A stretch of DNA of 64,000 nucleotides from Solen grandis (taxonomy: Eukaryota > Mollusca > Bivalvia > Adapedonta > Solenidae). The notes below the pieces were generated by a model. The model was not told where the DNA came from and made no database searches. It saw only the letters and a list, made by a program, of their open reading frames with translations. Below are positions 44,901-58,190 of this stretch, in pieces. Position 1 is the stretch's first letter. Every line of letters starts with the position of its first letter. The position numbers were made by a program, and so were the translations under genes. The stretch spans positions 39,999,037-40,063,036 of the forward strand of contig CM037787.1 in the NCBI GenBank assembly GCA_021229015.1, given 5' to 3'.

Positions 44901-46545
44901 ACAAAATCACAATGTATTCTTTTGTGTTACCATGTCAACCATTGACTAACTTATGACAGTGTAGCAACTAGATAGCATACCGTATATATATTTAAACACT
45001 GGAAAAGTCCATTCCATTCAGAGATACAGTTCAAGGACGTCTCTAAGACGTTTGTACTTATAATCGATGAATGATTAATCTAGTTTTGATCCGCATACGT
45101 CTTTTTTATTATCATAATGATATATGACGTTGCAACAAAATATTTCCGAGGTACTTGATTAGTTTCCTTTATCAAAAGCCAAAGCGTTCAGACTTATAAT
45201 CCAAGTTTGATGAATCTATACCCGACAAAAAGGATTTCAAATGGAATGGTCCCATGCATAGTAGACGTAGAAAAAAAGCAAGACACGAAGGTGGGTTTAT
45301 GGTGTAAAACCACACCAGCCTTTCTTGCCGAAATCCTCTGTAATAACGGATTCTTTGGAACTGAGAAAAAAAATCTGCAATTATGATCAATCATACTCAT
45401 ATTTTGAAAATTCACTGAGTGGTTCTCCCCAATCCTGGAACAGGAAATCTCGGCTTATTCCTTATTTTACGAGTTGATTTCCCAAGGGATCAATATATTT
45501 TCAAAAGACAAAGGCTTTAGAAAACGCAATAAAATCAAATTGTCTTGAATCAGTTCATTATAACCACAAGTTTTGGTTATGATTATCTTATCTAAATGTC
45601 CAGTGTTTTTTTTTTTCTATCCCTGTTCTTGGAATCTTCACGGTCGATGCTCAAGACCGGAAACCCCAAGAGTGTTGTATGAGTGTATGTCCCTGCAGAA
45701 AAAAAAACATTGACTCCACTACCACAGTCTAATTTTGCAATCATTAGACAATGAAATGTTGCCTTTTACCAGTCCTATGTAAACTGTCTTTTGATGCGAA
45801 TTTGATTCAGATTCCAAATCACAAGAACTACATCGTCTTGCGGTGGATTCAGAAAGAGTTGGGAATTGTGTGTTGGCTCCTCTACGTCGGTCTTTCAAGG
45901 AATACACAAAAGTATACCATTTAAAAAAATCAAAGCAACCCACCCTGAACACAGTTGGGATTTAGTTCAGAACCTCATTTGAAAGCTGGCCATATTGTTA
46001 GCGGCAAAACTCTACTATGCATTCAAAAACAAAAGGAAAATAAATAAGGATTTAATTTCTTTTGTCAGACCGTAATGACACAACAAATCGAGTTAAGTTT
46101 TTGAATGAAACAAAGCGATGCCCGATAACGCTAATTTCCTTAGGTAACTTACGAACAACAGCTTTAATTGCTGGAGTGTCGTAAACCGGATTGAGGCACA
46201 TCCAGTATTTGAAGAAACGGCATTTTATATTTAACTTTATATCTTTGATAAACCGCCGTGCATCGTATAATCACTGCCACTAGGGGGTGCTAAAATGAAA
46301 TTACAACAATCGTCTGTTGAGCGCGTCTAAATAACCCCATTGTTACCATGACAGGAGGAGCTGCATGCAAGTCGCATCGTAAATAATGACGTTGAATTGG
46401 CGCTACAGCACCCAGGCGAAACAGATAGCATCAATGATAACGCAATTCGTTTTTATTCATGAGATATTTTAATGTTTAATTTCTTGATAGGATGATGTCG
46501 TAAAGTAAAACAAGGAATAAACTTAATCTATTTCAGGTAGGGAGA
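44901..46545. other. Unassigned stretch
   Basis: No exon could be supported. It contains one CTCF-like motif (46277-46291). Confidence 0.4.
46277..46291 (+). promoter_or_regulatory. CTCF-like motif
   Basis: CCACTAGGGGGTGCT differs at one position from the bilaterian CTCF core CCACTAGGGGGCGCT. Confidence 0.3.
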
Positions 46546-47122
46546 TTTAAAGGTCCATTATATCTCATAATGATACACTTTTCATGAAAAAAGACAACAT
46601 AAAATGACACTAACATATAGTAGACTAACTCAAATTGTACATAATGTTCAAATATCTGCTGTGAAAGAATAGTTATACGCATTGAAAATGATGATAACAT
46701 CTCGCTATTTAGTATTTCGTATGGATGTCAAAATACTCTCATTGTTTGCACTTTGATTTGACGAGTATTCTCGAAGTCCGTCTGTAATCGGAATTAATTT
46801 GAATTTGAAAAACCGTCGCCGAATCATACTTTGTTTATCTGCAACGTCATCAATCTATTTATTTATTCGCGGTTAGTTAACGGAGACATACGGAAGGTGT
46901 ATGGAAAACGTTAGAAAATTGACTAAGATATGCAAAATATGCAAATCAGATATTTTTTGTAAACAACTGAATGATGTTTGGTTAAGGATTATTTCTTATT
47001 TATGCATTGTAGTTACGTTTTCGTCTGCTCGTAGATGTACATGTTGCATTTCGTAACAAATCTATATACATTTTGATATTCTGTCCGAGGAATATACACT
47101 GCTTTTAATTATGGGCTTTAAA
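46546..47122. mobile_element. TIR element TTTAAAGG, copy 2
   Basis: Starts TTTAAAGGTCCATTATAT and ends ATGGGCTTTAAA. The interior matches 29201-29560 (GGATGTCAAAATACTCTCAT, TTTGAATTTGAAAAACC) with about 200 extra bases. Non-coding. Confidence 0.7.
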
Positions 47123-47236
47123 GTTAAAAGGTATTTATTCCGACCATATCCTACTATGCAATCGTATTTACTCGGAATCTCCTGCAAAATTTGAAGACAT
47201 TCAATGAATATGTTCTGAGGACACGTAGTTATTAGT

Positions 47237-47341
47237 ATAGGTTAATGATTAGTTTGTTATTGATGGTTTAACGAATTTAACCGCTCAGGCTCGACGCAGC
47301 GGTTAAATTTGTTAAACCCTCGATAACAAACATTAACCTAC
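47237..47341. repeat. 105-bp palindrome (hairpin)
   Basis: GTAGGTTAATG...TTTGTTAT...GGTTTAAC...AATTTAACCGCT pairs with AGCGGTTAAATT...GTTAAACC...ATAACAAA...CATTAACCTAC around a 12-base loop. Confidence 0.8.
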
Positions 47342-47342
47342 T

Positions 47343-48285
47343 TAATGTATAGAATTATATTTTGACGGTACTGTCCACCTCTACAAGTATGTGCACGAGG
47401 TTGATCACAGGTGCAGAACGAATACTAGGATACCCATTAAATTTAGAGGTTAAACAAGTTAAACCAATCGAAAAAAAAGGGAAAATACTGCAATCCCATT
47501 AGTCAAAATATAATTCCATGCATAAATATAGAGTTGAATACTAATTTTATAATAAACCAATATCAGTACCATAAGCAAAATATAAAAGCCTACCTGCAAA
47601 GAACAGTTCGGTTGGTGGGACATTAAAATATGCCACCATTTAAGTTTGTGCAAATACTAAAACGCCATAGACAGTTAAAACAGTTTTATTTTTATATGGA
47701 AAAGACTAGATCTACGCCTGCCAAACAATACATCATAAAAGTATTGGGGGAAAAAAACTTATATTCTTTGTTTATTTTTATTCATAACGCACGATTGCTA
47801 TTATACATACCACGTGATTGATAGTCTCGCGAGATCTGTACTTGGCTGGTTATCGGTATAAAATGCCAAAAGAAATGAGCAGTTTTTTGGAAAAAAGGAG
47901 AACCACTCACAGACACACAAATATGCACCGGGCCTTTCCTTGTCAGTGAGAAAAAACATGCAAACAATTAGATTTTTTCCCAGCAATATTTGGTCATGGA
48001 ATGAATGTAAATCGGATGGCTGGACTCAGATTATGGTGGTCTGGAAGGAAGACATTGTTTTTTGTCCTAGGTTTGTTTGATGAGGTCTGGTCCAATCTGT
48101 CAGTCCAGACGAAGTGAACAGACTTATGACCATCTTGATAGTCATAAAACACTTGCAAGAACATACAATGCTCGCACACACAAGCAAGTACGCATGAACA
48201 TTTGAACTGAGTAAAATACTGAGATTCAGATTGTTGTGTGATACAAAGATGTATCAAATATGAAAATGTCATATCAATACCATAG
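47343..48285. other. Unassigned stretch
   Basis: No gene recognised. Confidence 0.4.
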
Positions 48286-48286
48286 A

Positions 48287-48402
48287 TCATGTAAAATCAC
48301 TTTATACCATGTAAAATCACTTTATATCATGTAAAATCACTTTATATCATGTAAACTCACTTTATACCATGTAAAATCAATAGATATTATGTAAAATCAC
48401 TA
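48287..48402. repeat. Tandem repeat, 20-bp unit, about 6 copies
   Basis: Unit CATGTAAAATCACTTTATAC with few changes. Confidence 0.92.
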
Positions 48403-48584
48403 TTTTCTAAGCCATTGGTAAGCCTGGTGTTAAATAAGTCTATGAAATTAGGATTGAATCTTAATCGAGAACTTGCAGTGGGTGTCTTTTTGAGTTTGTC
48501 TTTTTTATTTTTTTTATTTTTTTTTATTTCTATCTCATTTATAACTGAAATTGATTAATCTTGTAATCAATGTGTGAAGAAGGG

Positions 48585-48790
48585 CTTCGCGACCAAGAGG
48601 TCAAGGTCATTGACTTTCAATTATACGCCACCGCTGTGGGTTTCAATCTCGATACCAGTACCTTCCAGTTGGCTTGCGGTAGATAGGTGGTTCTACCCGG
48701 CTGCTCTCTGTGTCTGAAGAAATGCACATAGTTCTACCAGGGTCTTCTATCATCTGTAATAAACTAGACGTCATATGGTAAGTAGCACAG
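48585..48790 (+). mobile_element. tRNA-derived SINE (V-SINE type)
   Basis: A head with GGGTTTCAATCTCG, then CCTTCCAGTTGGCTTGCGG, GGTGGTTCTACCC, GGGTCTTCTATCATC and AGACGTCATATGG. Same family as 2760-2995. Confidence 0.65.
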
Positions 48791-48829
48791 AACCCGGATA
48801 AGCGTTAATTAAGTTAAGCTTTAATTTCG

Positions 48830-49560
48830 TTTATTTATCATTAATTCATTTGAACATTTATACATGTATTTTGTATAATTATATGCATCTAAATGTATAG
48901 GAGGAACCCTTTTTCCGTTTGTCTAATTAATTTTGACTCTATCTTTGTTATTCCCAAGTACGACATACGCGTCATAACTCGAGCCCGATACGCCTTGACA
49001 CTTCTTATCTTCCATAGGTCTCCCCCTCTCTACGACCGACATCCTCCCTAAATCTCAGCCTATCGTTTCTAATCGCTGGCAAGAGAACGAGAAACAGACT
49101 TCAATTATACCCCAAATTCTTATTTCTTATTATCAATGTCTGATATAAAAGTTTTATGGTCTTAATCTAGTCGTAGAAAATTGTCTGATATATCACCATG
49201 GGCAACTGTTTACGTTGCTATTATTTTATGTTGTGATGGGACGTTAAATTGGAATTAATTTATAGAGAGACATGATAAGTATTCAAATGTATATACATGA
49301 TGGAGGGGGCACGTGGGATACGTGTCACGGAGTTATTGTGTGGAGACATGCGATTCTAGAACACCATATACACTAAACGAGTCTGTTAAATCAAGAATGA
49401 TCTTCCATAAATCAATCTTAAATACATTTGAAATGAATGGAATTAGGTATATCTGATATACATACATATCATAACCTTCAGAAGAGACAGCCTGTTTTAA
49501 ACGGATATTATTAGTCTTTCATTCGAGAGAAAAGCGTTCATGAAAAGGAAATTGTTTGTT
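48830..49560. other. Unassigned stretch
   Basis: No gene or repeat recognised. Confidence 0.4.
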
Positions 49561-49564
49561 TGTT

Positions 49565-49868
49565 TGTTGGGTTTACCCGTCCCACCGACAGATTTTCACT
49601 CATTTGGAGACGATGTCTACTTGAGACAGATATATTGCTGCCACACTGCAGTATCACGCCGTAGACATCTGGCATGATACCACACCCAGTCCCATTATCC
49701 TGGCACCTGGCCAACCTGTCCTGCAACTACCCTTATATGCTGAGCGCCAAGCAAGAGAGCTGTAACAGTACCATTTTTTACGACTTTGGTATGTCGCGGC
49801 CGGGGATCCAATCTACGACCTCCTGCACCGAGGCGGACGCTTTAACTACTCGGCCATCGCGGAAGGTC
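49565..49868 (-). mobile_element. tRNA-derived SINE, best copy of its family
   Basis: On the - strand: GGCCGAGTAGTTAAAGCGTC (box A), box B-like GATTGGATCCCCGGCC, GCGACATACCAAAGTCG, then the body with GCTTGGCGCTCAGCATATA and, at the 3' end, GACGGGTAAACCCAAC. Confidence 0.8.
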
Positions 49869-50129
49869 CTGAAAAGGAACACCCAATCTTTCACTCGCTA
49901 CCCCCCCCCCCTCTCACTCACCACCTCATTTACCCACTCTCTCACCCACTTATGCATTTTACAGAAACTCACAATTGATTAAATAACTTTAAAAATATTA
50001 TTGGACGCAGAGGCGGGTGGTCCCGTCCCGTACCCAGAAAGTCGTGAGTTCGATCTTCGTCATATCAAAGATCTTAAAATAGTTCTGCCTGGTCCTCAGA
50101 ATAAAAGCAGAATGAGTGTGTCCGATGTC

Positions 50130-50295
50130 AGTGGTGTGTGATAGACTGTGGTATCATGCCACTTGGTCGGATTGGGGTTTGTGAAAGGCTATGGTATCAT
50201 ACCACTTGGTTGGGGTGTGTGAAAGACTATGGTATCATGCCACTTGGTCGGGTTGGGGTGTGTGAAAGGCTATGGTATCATGCCACTCGTCCTCG
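50130..50295. repeat. Tandem repeat, about 45-bp unit, 3-4 copies
   Basis: Repeats of TATGGTATCATGCCACTTGG and TCGGGTTGGGGTGTGTGAAAG. Confidence 0.85.
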
Positions 50296-50712
50296 GCATG
50301 TATGCACCTTTCCAGTTTTTAGCAGTGAAAATTTCAACCTCACATTTTCTTTTCATACCTTTTATAGCTGGACAAAATGCTCCAAAACAGTATAACACAT
50401 AATTTAATTTGTGTAAGTTAGGTCAACATCTATTATTCCATAGAAGCTAATACAATTTGAATTTATCTGTAAACACTGGAACATTAAAACATTAAAACAA
50501 AATAAAAAGAACATTAAAATAAAGCTGTACTTTATCTGTCAGGTTCCATAATGATTCTAATTCTGTCGGTGGCACGTTACACACAAGCAAACACTGCATT
50601 CATTTTCTGGTTAATATAGCTGTTACCAGGGTCAGCAAAATGTTCATTAAACTACTAGAATGTCATTACTGATCTAAAACATCTGTTTTTGTACCTGTGA
50701 TTTTAAATAAAT

Positions 50713-50718
<6 letters not shown>

Positions 50719-50795
<77 letters not shown>
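50719..50795. repeat. (TA)n microsatellite
   Basis: About 38 uninterrupted TA units. Confidence 0.98.
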
Positions 50796-50798
<3 letters not shown>

Positions 50799-50799
50799 C

Positions 50800-51837
50800 A
50801 AATGTCCTATGATAATCTGACAAAACGGACACCGATAAATGAGAAATGAAGATCCTTACAATATCGAGTGTAAATCTTACATTAAGGTGGTTCGCTGAAC
50901 AAGGTAGTGGTCGTTATACCTTAATGCGGAGACGTGTCTACATTTGTTTCAGATAGCCGACATGTTGAATAGATCTTGGACAATCTAAATTCGATCAAAT
51001 TATTTATTTCTCGTCTGCTACAGTGATTATATGTCTGAAATAAAGCATTTTACTTGACGTGGATTGATCATTCTCACGATATTTCTTCTCTCTTGAACAA
51101 CGGTTTATGACATACATGCATTTACAAATGAAAAATGAAATCACAACATTGATTACTTTCTTTTCTTTTGTTAGTTTGTTGGAGAAGTGGGTGGGTGTTA
51201 GTAAGTTTTACACACGTTTACTTTAAATCATGCTTCGGTGAAAGAATTTGCCTCGCATTAAAATATGTATTCTATCACTAACGTGAAATACATGTTCTAT
51301 AACTACCCGTGAAATAAATTATGATGATACACTTAAATCGACACTGTGGTAAAAGATATTGCATGTCTGTTCTCCCTGATCAATGTTATGGCTTATTATA
51401 TTCATGGTTAATGTTATAACTGACCAAGGTTCAGCGTATGACACCGTAAAGTTGAAAACTCTGTGTTAGATTTAATTAAGCTAATTTTAAAGTCAACCAT
51501 AATTAGGCAAAACATGTACATACTTACCATAGGCAAAATAGAGTCTTACTCGATGGACATACAACGGTCAAGGTCACAATTAATTGTAAGTTGGAAACCA
51601 AAATACGACAACAAATCAACAAATATTTTAGGAGATATACTTCTTAACACTTTATAAGGACCTCTTGCCTCTTGTCGTCATGTATTTTTCTTTAATCCGG
51701 TTTTGTCAACCAACGCACGCATCATTACTTTAAAACAGTCATTAAAGAATCATTCATCGTCATAAAAATGATTTACTTATATTTTACGATGTATGATAAA
51801 GATAATATATCATCTATGAACAAGAATGTAATATATC

Positions 51838-51877
<40 letters not shown>

Positions 51878-52020
51878 GCACAGAGTAATACATGATTGTT
51901 ATATATATTATAAAATGATTATCTAATTAAATAGTGCAATCGTAACACCTCGCCAGAGAGGATGCGGAAGAACTTTCGGTACTCTGATGCAATCGGATCC
52001 CGTGTAGTTATGTTACTACT
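50800..52020. other. Unassigned stretch
   Basis: It contains a (GA)n microsatellite at 51841-51877. No gene recognised. Confidence 0.4.
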
Positions 52021-52030
52021 TTTGTTTCAG

Positions 52031-52108
52031 ATGCAACAGCGCCGTCTATGGACAACATATGTTCGGCGACCATGACTGGCGACAACAAAACACATAAAAC
52101 CATCTAGC
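52031..52108 (+). CDS. Possible terminal exon of an unknown gene
   Basis: A strong acceptor (ttactacttttgtttcag) is followed by an open frame ATAPSMDNICSATMTGDNK and a few more residues to TAG. An AATAAA lies at about 52353. No upstream exon was identified and the family is unknown. Confidence 0.2.
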
Positions 52109-53029
52109 CTGACTCACTTGTGACAGCATTTATCGACCCCAAATTCTTTCTTTTATATACGACATATTTATCAATCAAATATTAACAAGCTTAGAAATAA
52201 TTGTGTGAACATGCTTATCTCCTGACCTAACGGAAAACAAAACGCAGCGCACCCTAGCGTGCAAAAATCAAGCAAAGTGTCTAGAGACAAATGTTGATGT
52301 ATTTATACACGAAAAGTGTTATTTTTTTATGATTTTCTTTGATCGTGACAGCCAATAAATTTGACCAATTTCCATAGTTAATGGGGCATATTGAGTATAG
52401 ATTATACTCAAAACTAACGATATTGCTGAAGTCTTGTTTAAAATGTATCATAAACCACCCCTCGTATGAAAGTAGAACATCCGGTACTCGTATTTTTTCT
52501 AACATTTAGGATATTTAAACGGAATATAAATAAACCAAGGAACAAAACAAAACCAACATCCGTCATATCCAAGTAGACATAAATATAAAAGATGAATAAA
52601 AAAAATCCGAATGGTTTTAAGGAATAAAAGGAAATGAATGAATAATAGATATAGAGCGGACGGGTAGAAGATTTGCTATAAATAAAAAATGAATAAAAAT
52701 GCACGATTTAGGAGAAGAAAAAGAAAAAATATGGGAAAGATATACATCAATATTAATAGATCGTAAAAAGTTGAACAAAGATAACGGTTTCTATAATTTT
52801 TGAAAGAGAAAAATCAAGGCTGTTCTCTTGGTAAATTTGTGTATACATGTAATTAAAATGATTACATAAATGAAGTTCAGTAAATTTGAGTTTATATTTT
52901 AGAACTCAATATACAGTGTCAGTGTCTAAACCAGAGAGCACGTATGCTGTAATAGCAGTAACAACGACTGAATTGTCTTCATTGCCTTTTTCACGTATTT
53001 GTGATTCACTTCGTTTGTTACTTCATATG

Positions 53030-53240
53030 CTTTGTATGTGTGGCAGAGCAGGTAATGTCACTGACTTAGCATCATTCTACATCTAATAGTTGTGAGTTCG
53101 AATCCCGACAAGGTCACTCGTTTTTTATTTCCATGTAAGGAAGCCTCCCAGCTGGTTGGCGGTAGATCGGCTGTATTATCTGGGTGCTTCCTCTCCACTC
53201 GCCATTAGCTGGGGACCGCTTTATGGCCAACACAACAGCT
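53030..53240 (+). mobile_element. tRNA-derived SINE (V-SINE type) fragment
   Basis: Box B GAGTTCGAATCCCG, then GTAAGGAAGCCTCCCAGCTGG, GGCGGTAGATCGG, and GCCATTAGCTGGGGACCGC. Same family as 2760-2995. Confidence 0.65.
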
Positions 53241-53578
53241 AGGATAGTACCATTAACGGACACTTTAAATGTAAAGGTATTTACATGTGTCGGAGTAACG
53301 TAGGCGGGGATGGTATCATCCCACTTGTTCTTTGTTTAATACCTCACCGAGTCAGCACCATAGCATCATATCCATTCAATGTAGACACTTCTTTAAGTGA
53401 CTCAAAAACTGTTAGATGGATGTGAAATAAAGAGAAGAAATCGGATATATACGAATATGCACTAGACATCAACTTGAAAGGAAAACTCAGTTTAGGCTCT
53501 ACAGTACTATATAATATAAGGCAAGCCATCTGATTAGGCATATTGGCCTATATAAACGAATTGTGCCAATCTTGAATG

Positions 53579-53579
<1 letters not shown>

Positions 53580-53659
<80 letters not shown>

Positions 53660-53660
53660 C
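53580..53660. repeat. (TA)n microsatellite and A-run
   Basis: About 23 TA units followed by a run of about 30 A. Confidence 0.97.
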
Positions 53661-54945
53661 AGCAACAAACAAACAGATAGAGAAAAAAATCATTCTGCTT
53701 TATCTTCGAATCCATTTGATAGTTTTAAGAATGAGCTTCATGGTTGCGCCACGCCACCGATCGTGTCGACATATTTATATCTCGACATAAAAATGATGAC
53801 TTCGTTGATGGGGTGGGGGGATCCCGAGAATGAAAGGGTCGTATGGAAGTTGATTCACCATGGACGTCATACAGCTTCGCTAGATTCCGACAAGAAATTT
53901 CTTTATAATTCTGGCAATTAGATGACTGAGTTTAGTACGCTTATAAATCTGGTCGAACAATGACAATAATTTCAATTTATGAACTGATTCACTGTCGAGA
54001 TTTTTAATAATTGATAACAGAACCTTACAGAAAAGCGAGAAGAATCTGAATAATTCATGTATCTCATTCAGTCGGTAATAGAATTATAAAATGGCTAAAA
54101 GGTGCTAATTGAAAATGATTCGCATTGGGTGCATTACCAATTAAGATTTTTGAATTGCATTTTGATTTAGAAATCTAGGTTTGATTAATTTTTTAACGAA
54201 AATATTTTATTTCTTTCATTGGTTACTTAGTGGACTTCAATCCCTAGTGATTTATTTTCTGTTTAAATCTCTGGCTGACCTGACATGAATAAACGAACTA
54301 TTTTTTATCAACGTCGTCACGCTAGTAGTGTATTCATATTCATGCAACTTTAAGCACGAGGGTCGTCCCTAAAATTCACGGAGATAGAAATGCTCTGCAA
54401 ATAATGCTAATTCTTATTTCATTCTACGTTTGTTTTATACACTTCCTAATAAGTATATAACTAAATGCATGATTATATAATATTTCTATTTAGACTATAG
54501 TGTATTTGTAAATCGTATTCCTTTGTTACCAATACCAATTATCAAAACATAATGTACGAAGATGCATATTTGTATCAGTAATTTAATGTAGTTTACGTGT
54601 GATGGAAACTGACTTTATTAACAGTTTTTTTTTTGTTCGTCTATATCCAGTTGTTTTGTTTTGCTATGATGCATTTTTTAGCTTCACCCTGAGAATCAGA
54701 ATGCAGTCTCGGTCTCCGGAACCTGATAACTCATATTTCAGTATACATGCTCCCTATGAAATAGGCCAAATTGTTTCTATCTAATATCGTTATTCGTATC
54801 TATCTCGTTAAAACCTACTTAAGGTTCATAACACATACTAATAGTATGAGAAGTTAATATTTCATTCTGGTGCATAATCGCAGTCTAAGGCTATATGTAC
54901 GTTACAAGCGTCACAAGCATAAAAATCCATATTTTTAAAAAAACA
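53661..54945. other. Unassigned stretch
   Basis: AT-rich, no gene recognised. Confidence 0.4.
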
Positions 54946-54949
54946 AAGC

Positions 54950-55150
54950 CCATAACTCGTCAACTTCAACAAAGGTTTGATAAATATACCAGGTGTGTAT
55001 ATTCATGTTCAAAATAATTTATCCATAATATTTCAAGTCTGTAGTAAAAATACTTTCGGAGTTATGCGTGTCACAATGTTTTGGGACGGACGGACAGACG
55101 GACAAAGCGGCAACTATATGCTCTCCCTTCGGGGAGCATAATAAAAATAA
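54950..55150 (+). repeat. Mollusc interspersed repeat end
   Basis: GGGACGGACGGACAGACGGAC followed by the small hairpin CTCCCTTCGGGGAG and CATAATAAAAA, a common end of mollusc dispersed repeats. Confidence 0.6.
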
Positions 55151-56510
55151 AAAATAAGACCCAGATATTATGCCTCCATCGTTAAAAAACATAGACACAG
55201 AATGATAGGTAAATATAAATTACATGAAATATGATATGATCATATGTAAGAACTAATACATACGTAATCTCACTATAAATATATATGTATACATATACAT
55301 ACACCTATACCCAGTGATACATATACACACACACACACATACAAGTCTTTTCCCAGGATGAATTTAGCAACTGAAGCATACGCATGCACAAAATACACAT
55401 AACGATAACATGTATAATAGAACATCAGAAGCATTTAATGAAATAATAGTACTTGTCATATGAATATTACCTACAAATAGAAATATGAATAGTTTACCTG
55501 GTATGAATCATCTTTAATTTGTTAAATACGATTTTTTTGTCAATCATTAGCTAGATGATGGGTAAAATTTGGGGTTATCTAAAATCTTGACTGATAGGAA
55601 ATATTCAATGAGTTGAAACATATTATATTTAAATGAACAGATAAATATCCCCCAGATTGAAAATTATTATAGTTTATGAATATAATTAAATGCTAATGGT
55701 AAAATTGCGCGTGTTTTTTTCTTTTTTATATCATAAAGTCTCGCTATCTCAATAAATTCAGATTATCATTAAAGATATTTATGACAACTGAATAACGTAA
55801 AACCCCCCACAAGATGTGATATGCATGAAATCTAGCTCTTTATTTTATAGCAGCATCTCATTAACTATTGATCGATGAAGAACAAAAAGGTAACCATCCT
55901 CAGTGTATTGATAAACTTGTTGACTTGTGAATTATAAATCTGTTGCCATTTGGTTGGGTGTACAAGAACGAATCATTAGAATGAGATTATAATAGGTTTA
56001 TGTCATTTGGAAAGTGCATTTGTTTGTGCAATCTGTTCCGCTTGGTCACGTTTGTCTCAGAAAAGGTGATTAGCATAAGATATTCATGTGGAATGTGACA
56101 TTACTGCACAGCCGGTTTTGCCTAAAAAAAAAAAGATTTACCGATTAAAATAAAAAGAAAGGACAGAAAAAGATCATCGCTTGTTGAGCTGATAAACTGT
56201 AACTAGGTAGGCGATGTCATAAAAAAACTGTTTAATAATAAAATCATAAAGGACCTTTATCATGAAATAAACATGCACGGGCGTCGCGTACTCGCAACAT
56301 TTTTTTGCACTTTTGCGAACGCCAGTCAATAAAACAAATCGTGTATTTGCATAAGACATTTAATATTCATAACAACAGGCATGTTACTAAGAAACAACCA
56401 TCGTTTGGACCACGATGTCATTGCAAAGGCAAACTACATCATATTTAAAAGCATAATGAATAAAAATAAACTAAAAAAAATAATGCTAGTATAGAACATA
56501 AAAACAATGA
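55151..56510. other. Unassigned stretch
   Basis: It has short TA/CA tracts at 55280-55345. No gene recognised. Confidence 0.4.
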
Positions 56511-56514
56511 ATTA

Positions 56515-58190
56515 TTACATAAAGAAATATAAACATGACACAGCGAACAAACAAAGAAGATTGAAAATACAAACCCCCAGAAATACTGGAAAAGTTTAAC
56601 GAATAATAAAAAAAAACCCGTTTAATATTGAAATAGCAACACCAACTGTTGAGGAATTTTACCAACATATCAAAGAAATCAATAAAAATAATGAAGCAAA
56701 TAATACCTTCCAGAGTTTTGACAGAGTATAATCAAACATAGACTCGAATTTAAACCTTCCGATCAAGGCAGATGAAACTATTATTACCTGTGTATATTTT
56801 CTTGTTTAACTCAATCCTTGAAACAGGAAACATGCCAGGTTCTTTGTTAAGAGGTACAGTCCATCCAATCTATAAAGGGAAAGGTCAAACATCAGAAACA
56901 AATAATTACAGACCAATAACAATATTGTCTTGCCAGGGTGAACTCTTCACTGCAGTATTAAATAACAGACTTAATAAATCTGTTGATGAAAATAAGCTCA
57001 GAATTGATTCAGGAAAAAAATGCCTTATTAATAACCTAAAGGAGAGAAAGAATAAACTATTTTGCTGTTTTTGTTTGTCCTTTGACAAAGTCTGGAGAAT
57101 AGGCCTATGGTCAAAGCTATTCACTACATGTATCAATGGTAAAGTATTCAACGTTATCAATCAAATGTATCAAACTATTAAATCATGTGTATCTTTAAAT
57201 GGCAAACAATCCCACTTTTAGCATGTTAAACTGGAGTTAGACAAGGTGAAAACTTATCCCCCTTACTCTTCTCAATATTTCCGAATGATCTTGAATCTCA
57301 TTCGATTATACGGGGAGGTCACAGTATTACTTTGTCAGCAGACTTTGATGAACAGTTCTGGTTAATAGTGTTAGTCCTCCTCTATGCAGATGATACAATT
57401 CTACTAACAGAATCTACAAGTGACCTGCAAAAAGGTTTGGTTAATTTTCATGTCGAATACTGTGTACAACGGAACTTAAAAGTGAACCTTAGTAAAACAA
57501 AAGTTGTGGTTTTGGGGTCACGTACTTCACATATAAACTTCACATATAATAACATCCGAACTGGAATCACGGACAGTTATAAATATTTAGGGCATATTTT
57601 CAGCAATAACGGATCGTTTTTCTCTGCTCGTAAATACTTAGTAGAACAAGCCCGGAAAGCCATTCATACAATATTGGTCCTAGTCTACCAACAGATCGTC
57701 AACTTAGGCTTTTCGACCATACAGTTGTCCCAATATTCTTATATGACTTGGAAATATGGAGCTATGATTCACATGACATCGTAAAAAAACTTAGATTTTC
57801 TGAGAAAAATAACAAAGGCAAAAAAATCTACACCAAGATATATGCTGTATGGGGAGCTGGGGAGACACCCCTAAACAATCAACATAAATAAAAGAATGAT
57901 TATCTTTTGGAATAGATTGATACGTGAAAGCAAATTTAAGAATTCATCTTAAATGACGCTAGACACACTTACAAATGGCTCATATACATAAAGAATATTC
58001 TACATAATACAGGAAATGGAATAATCTGGATGACACAAAATCACAACAAAGTTCAATATATAGATACGTTACCAGTTGAAATAGGCCGTTGGAATGGAAC
58101 ACCTATGTCTGAAAGGAATGTACAAAATGCACCCTTAATGTGATAGGTGATAGAATGCATTATTTATTTTCATGTCCATTTTTTCTACAC
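56515..58190 (+). mobile_element. LINE remnant with reverse transcriptase (CR1/L2/RTE-like)
   Basis: Frame-broken RT: motif GTVHPIYKGKGQTSETNNYRP (56848-56910), the catalytic box LLYADDTILL (57380), SYKYLGHIFSNNGSF (57573) and VEQARKAIHT, then YGELGRHPL-like and the end block GDRMHYLFSCPFF (58150). A segment between the fingers and palm is distorted. A clade cannot be fixed by eye, but it is different from the RNase H-bearing LINE at 27-32 kb. Confidence 0.75.

Noticed and set aside
45194..45415. Minus-strand exon after a ttttttttctcag acceptor
   Set aside because: Two overlapping frames stay open, no donor or homologue could be recognised, and composition does not favour either frame.
45719..45952. 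Minus-strand 77-codon ORF
   Set aside because: Partly exon-like composition, but no splice partners and no recognisable family.
50138..50395. 85-codon ORF
   Set aside because: It is a translation of the 45-bp tandem repeat.
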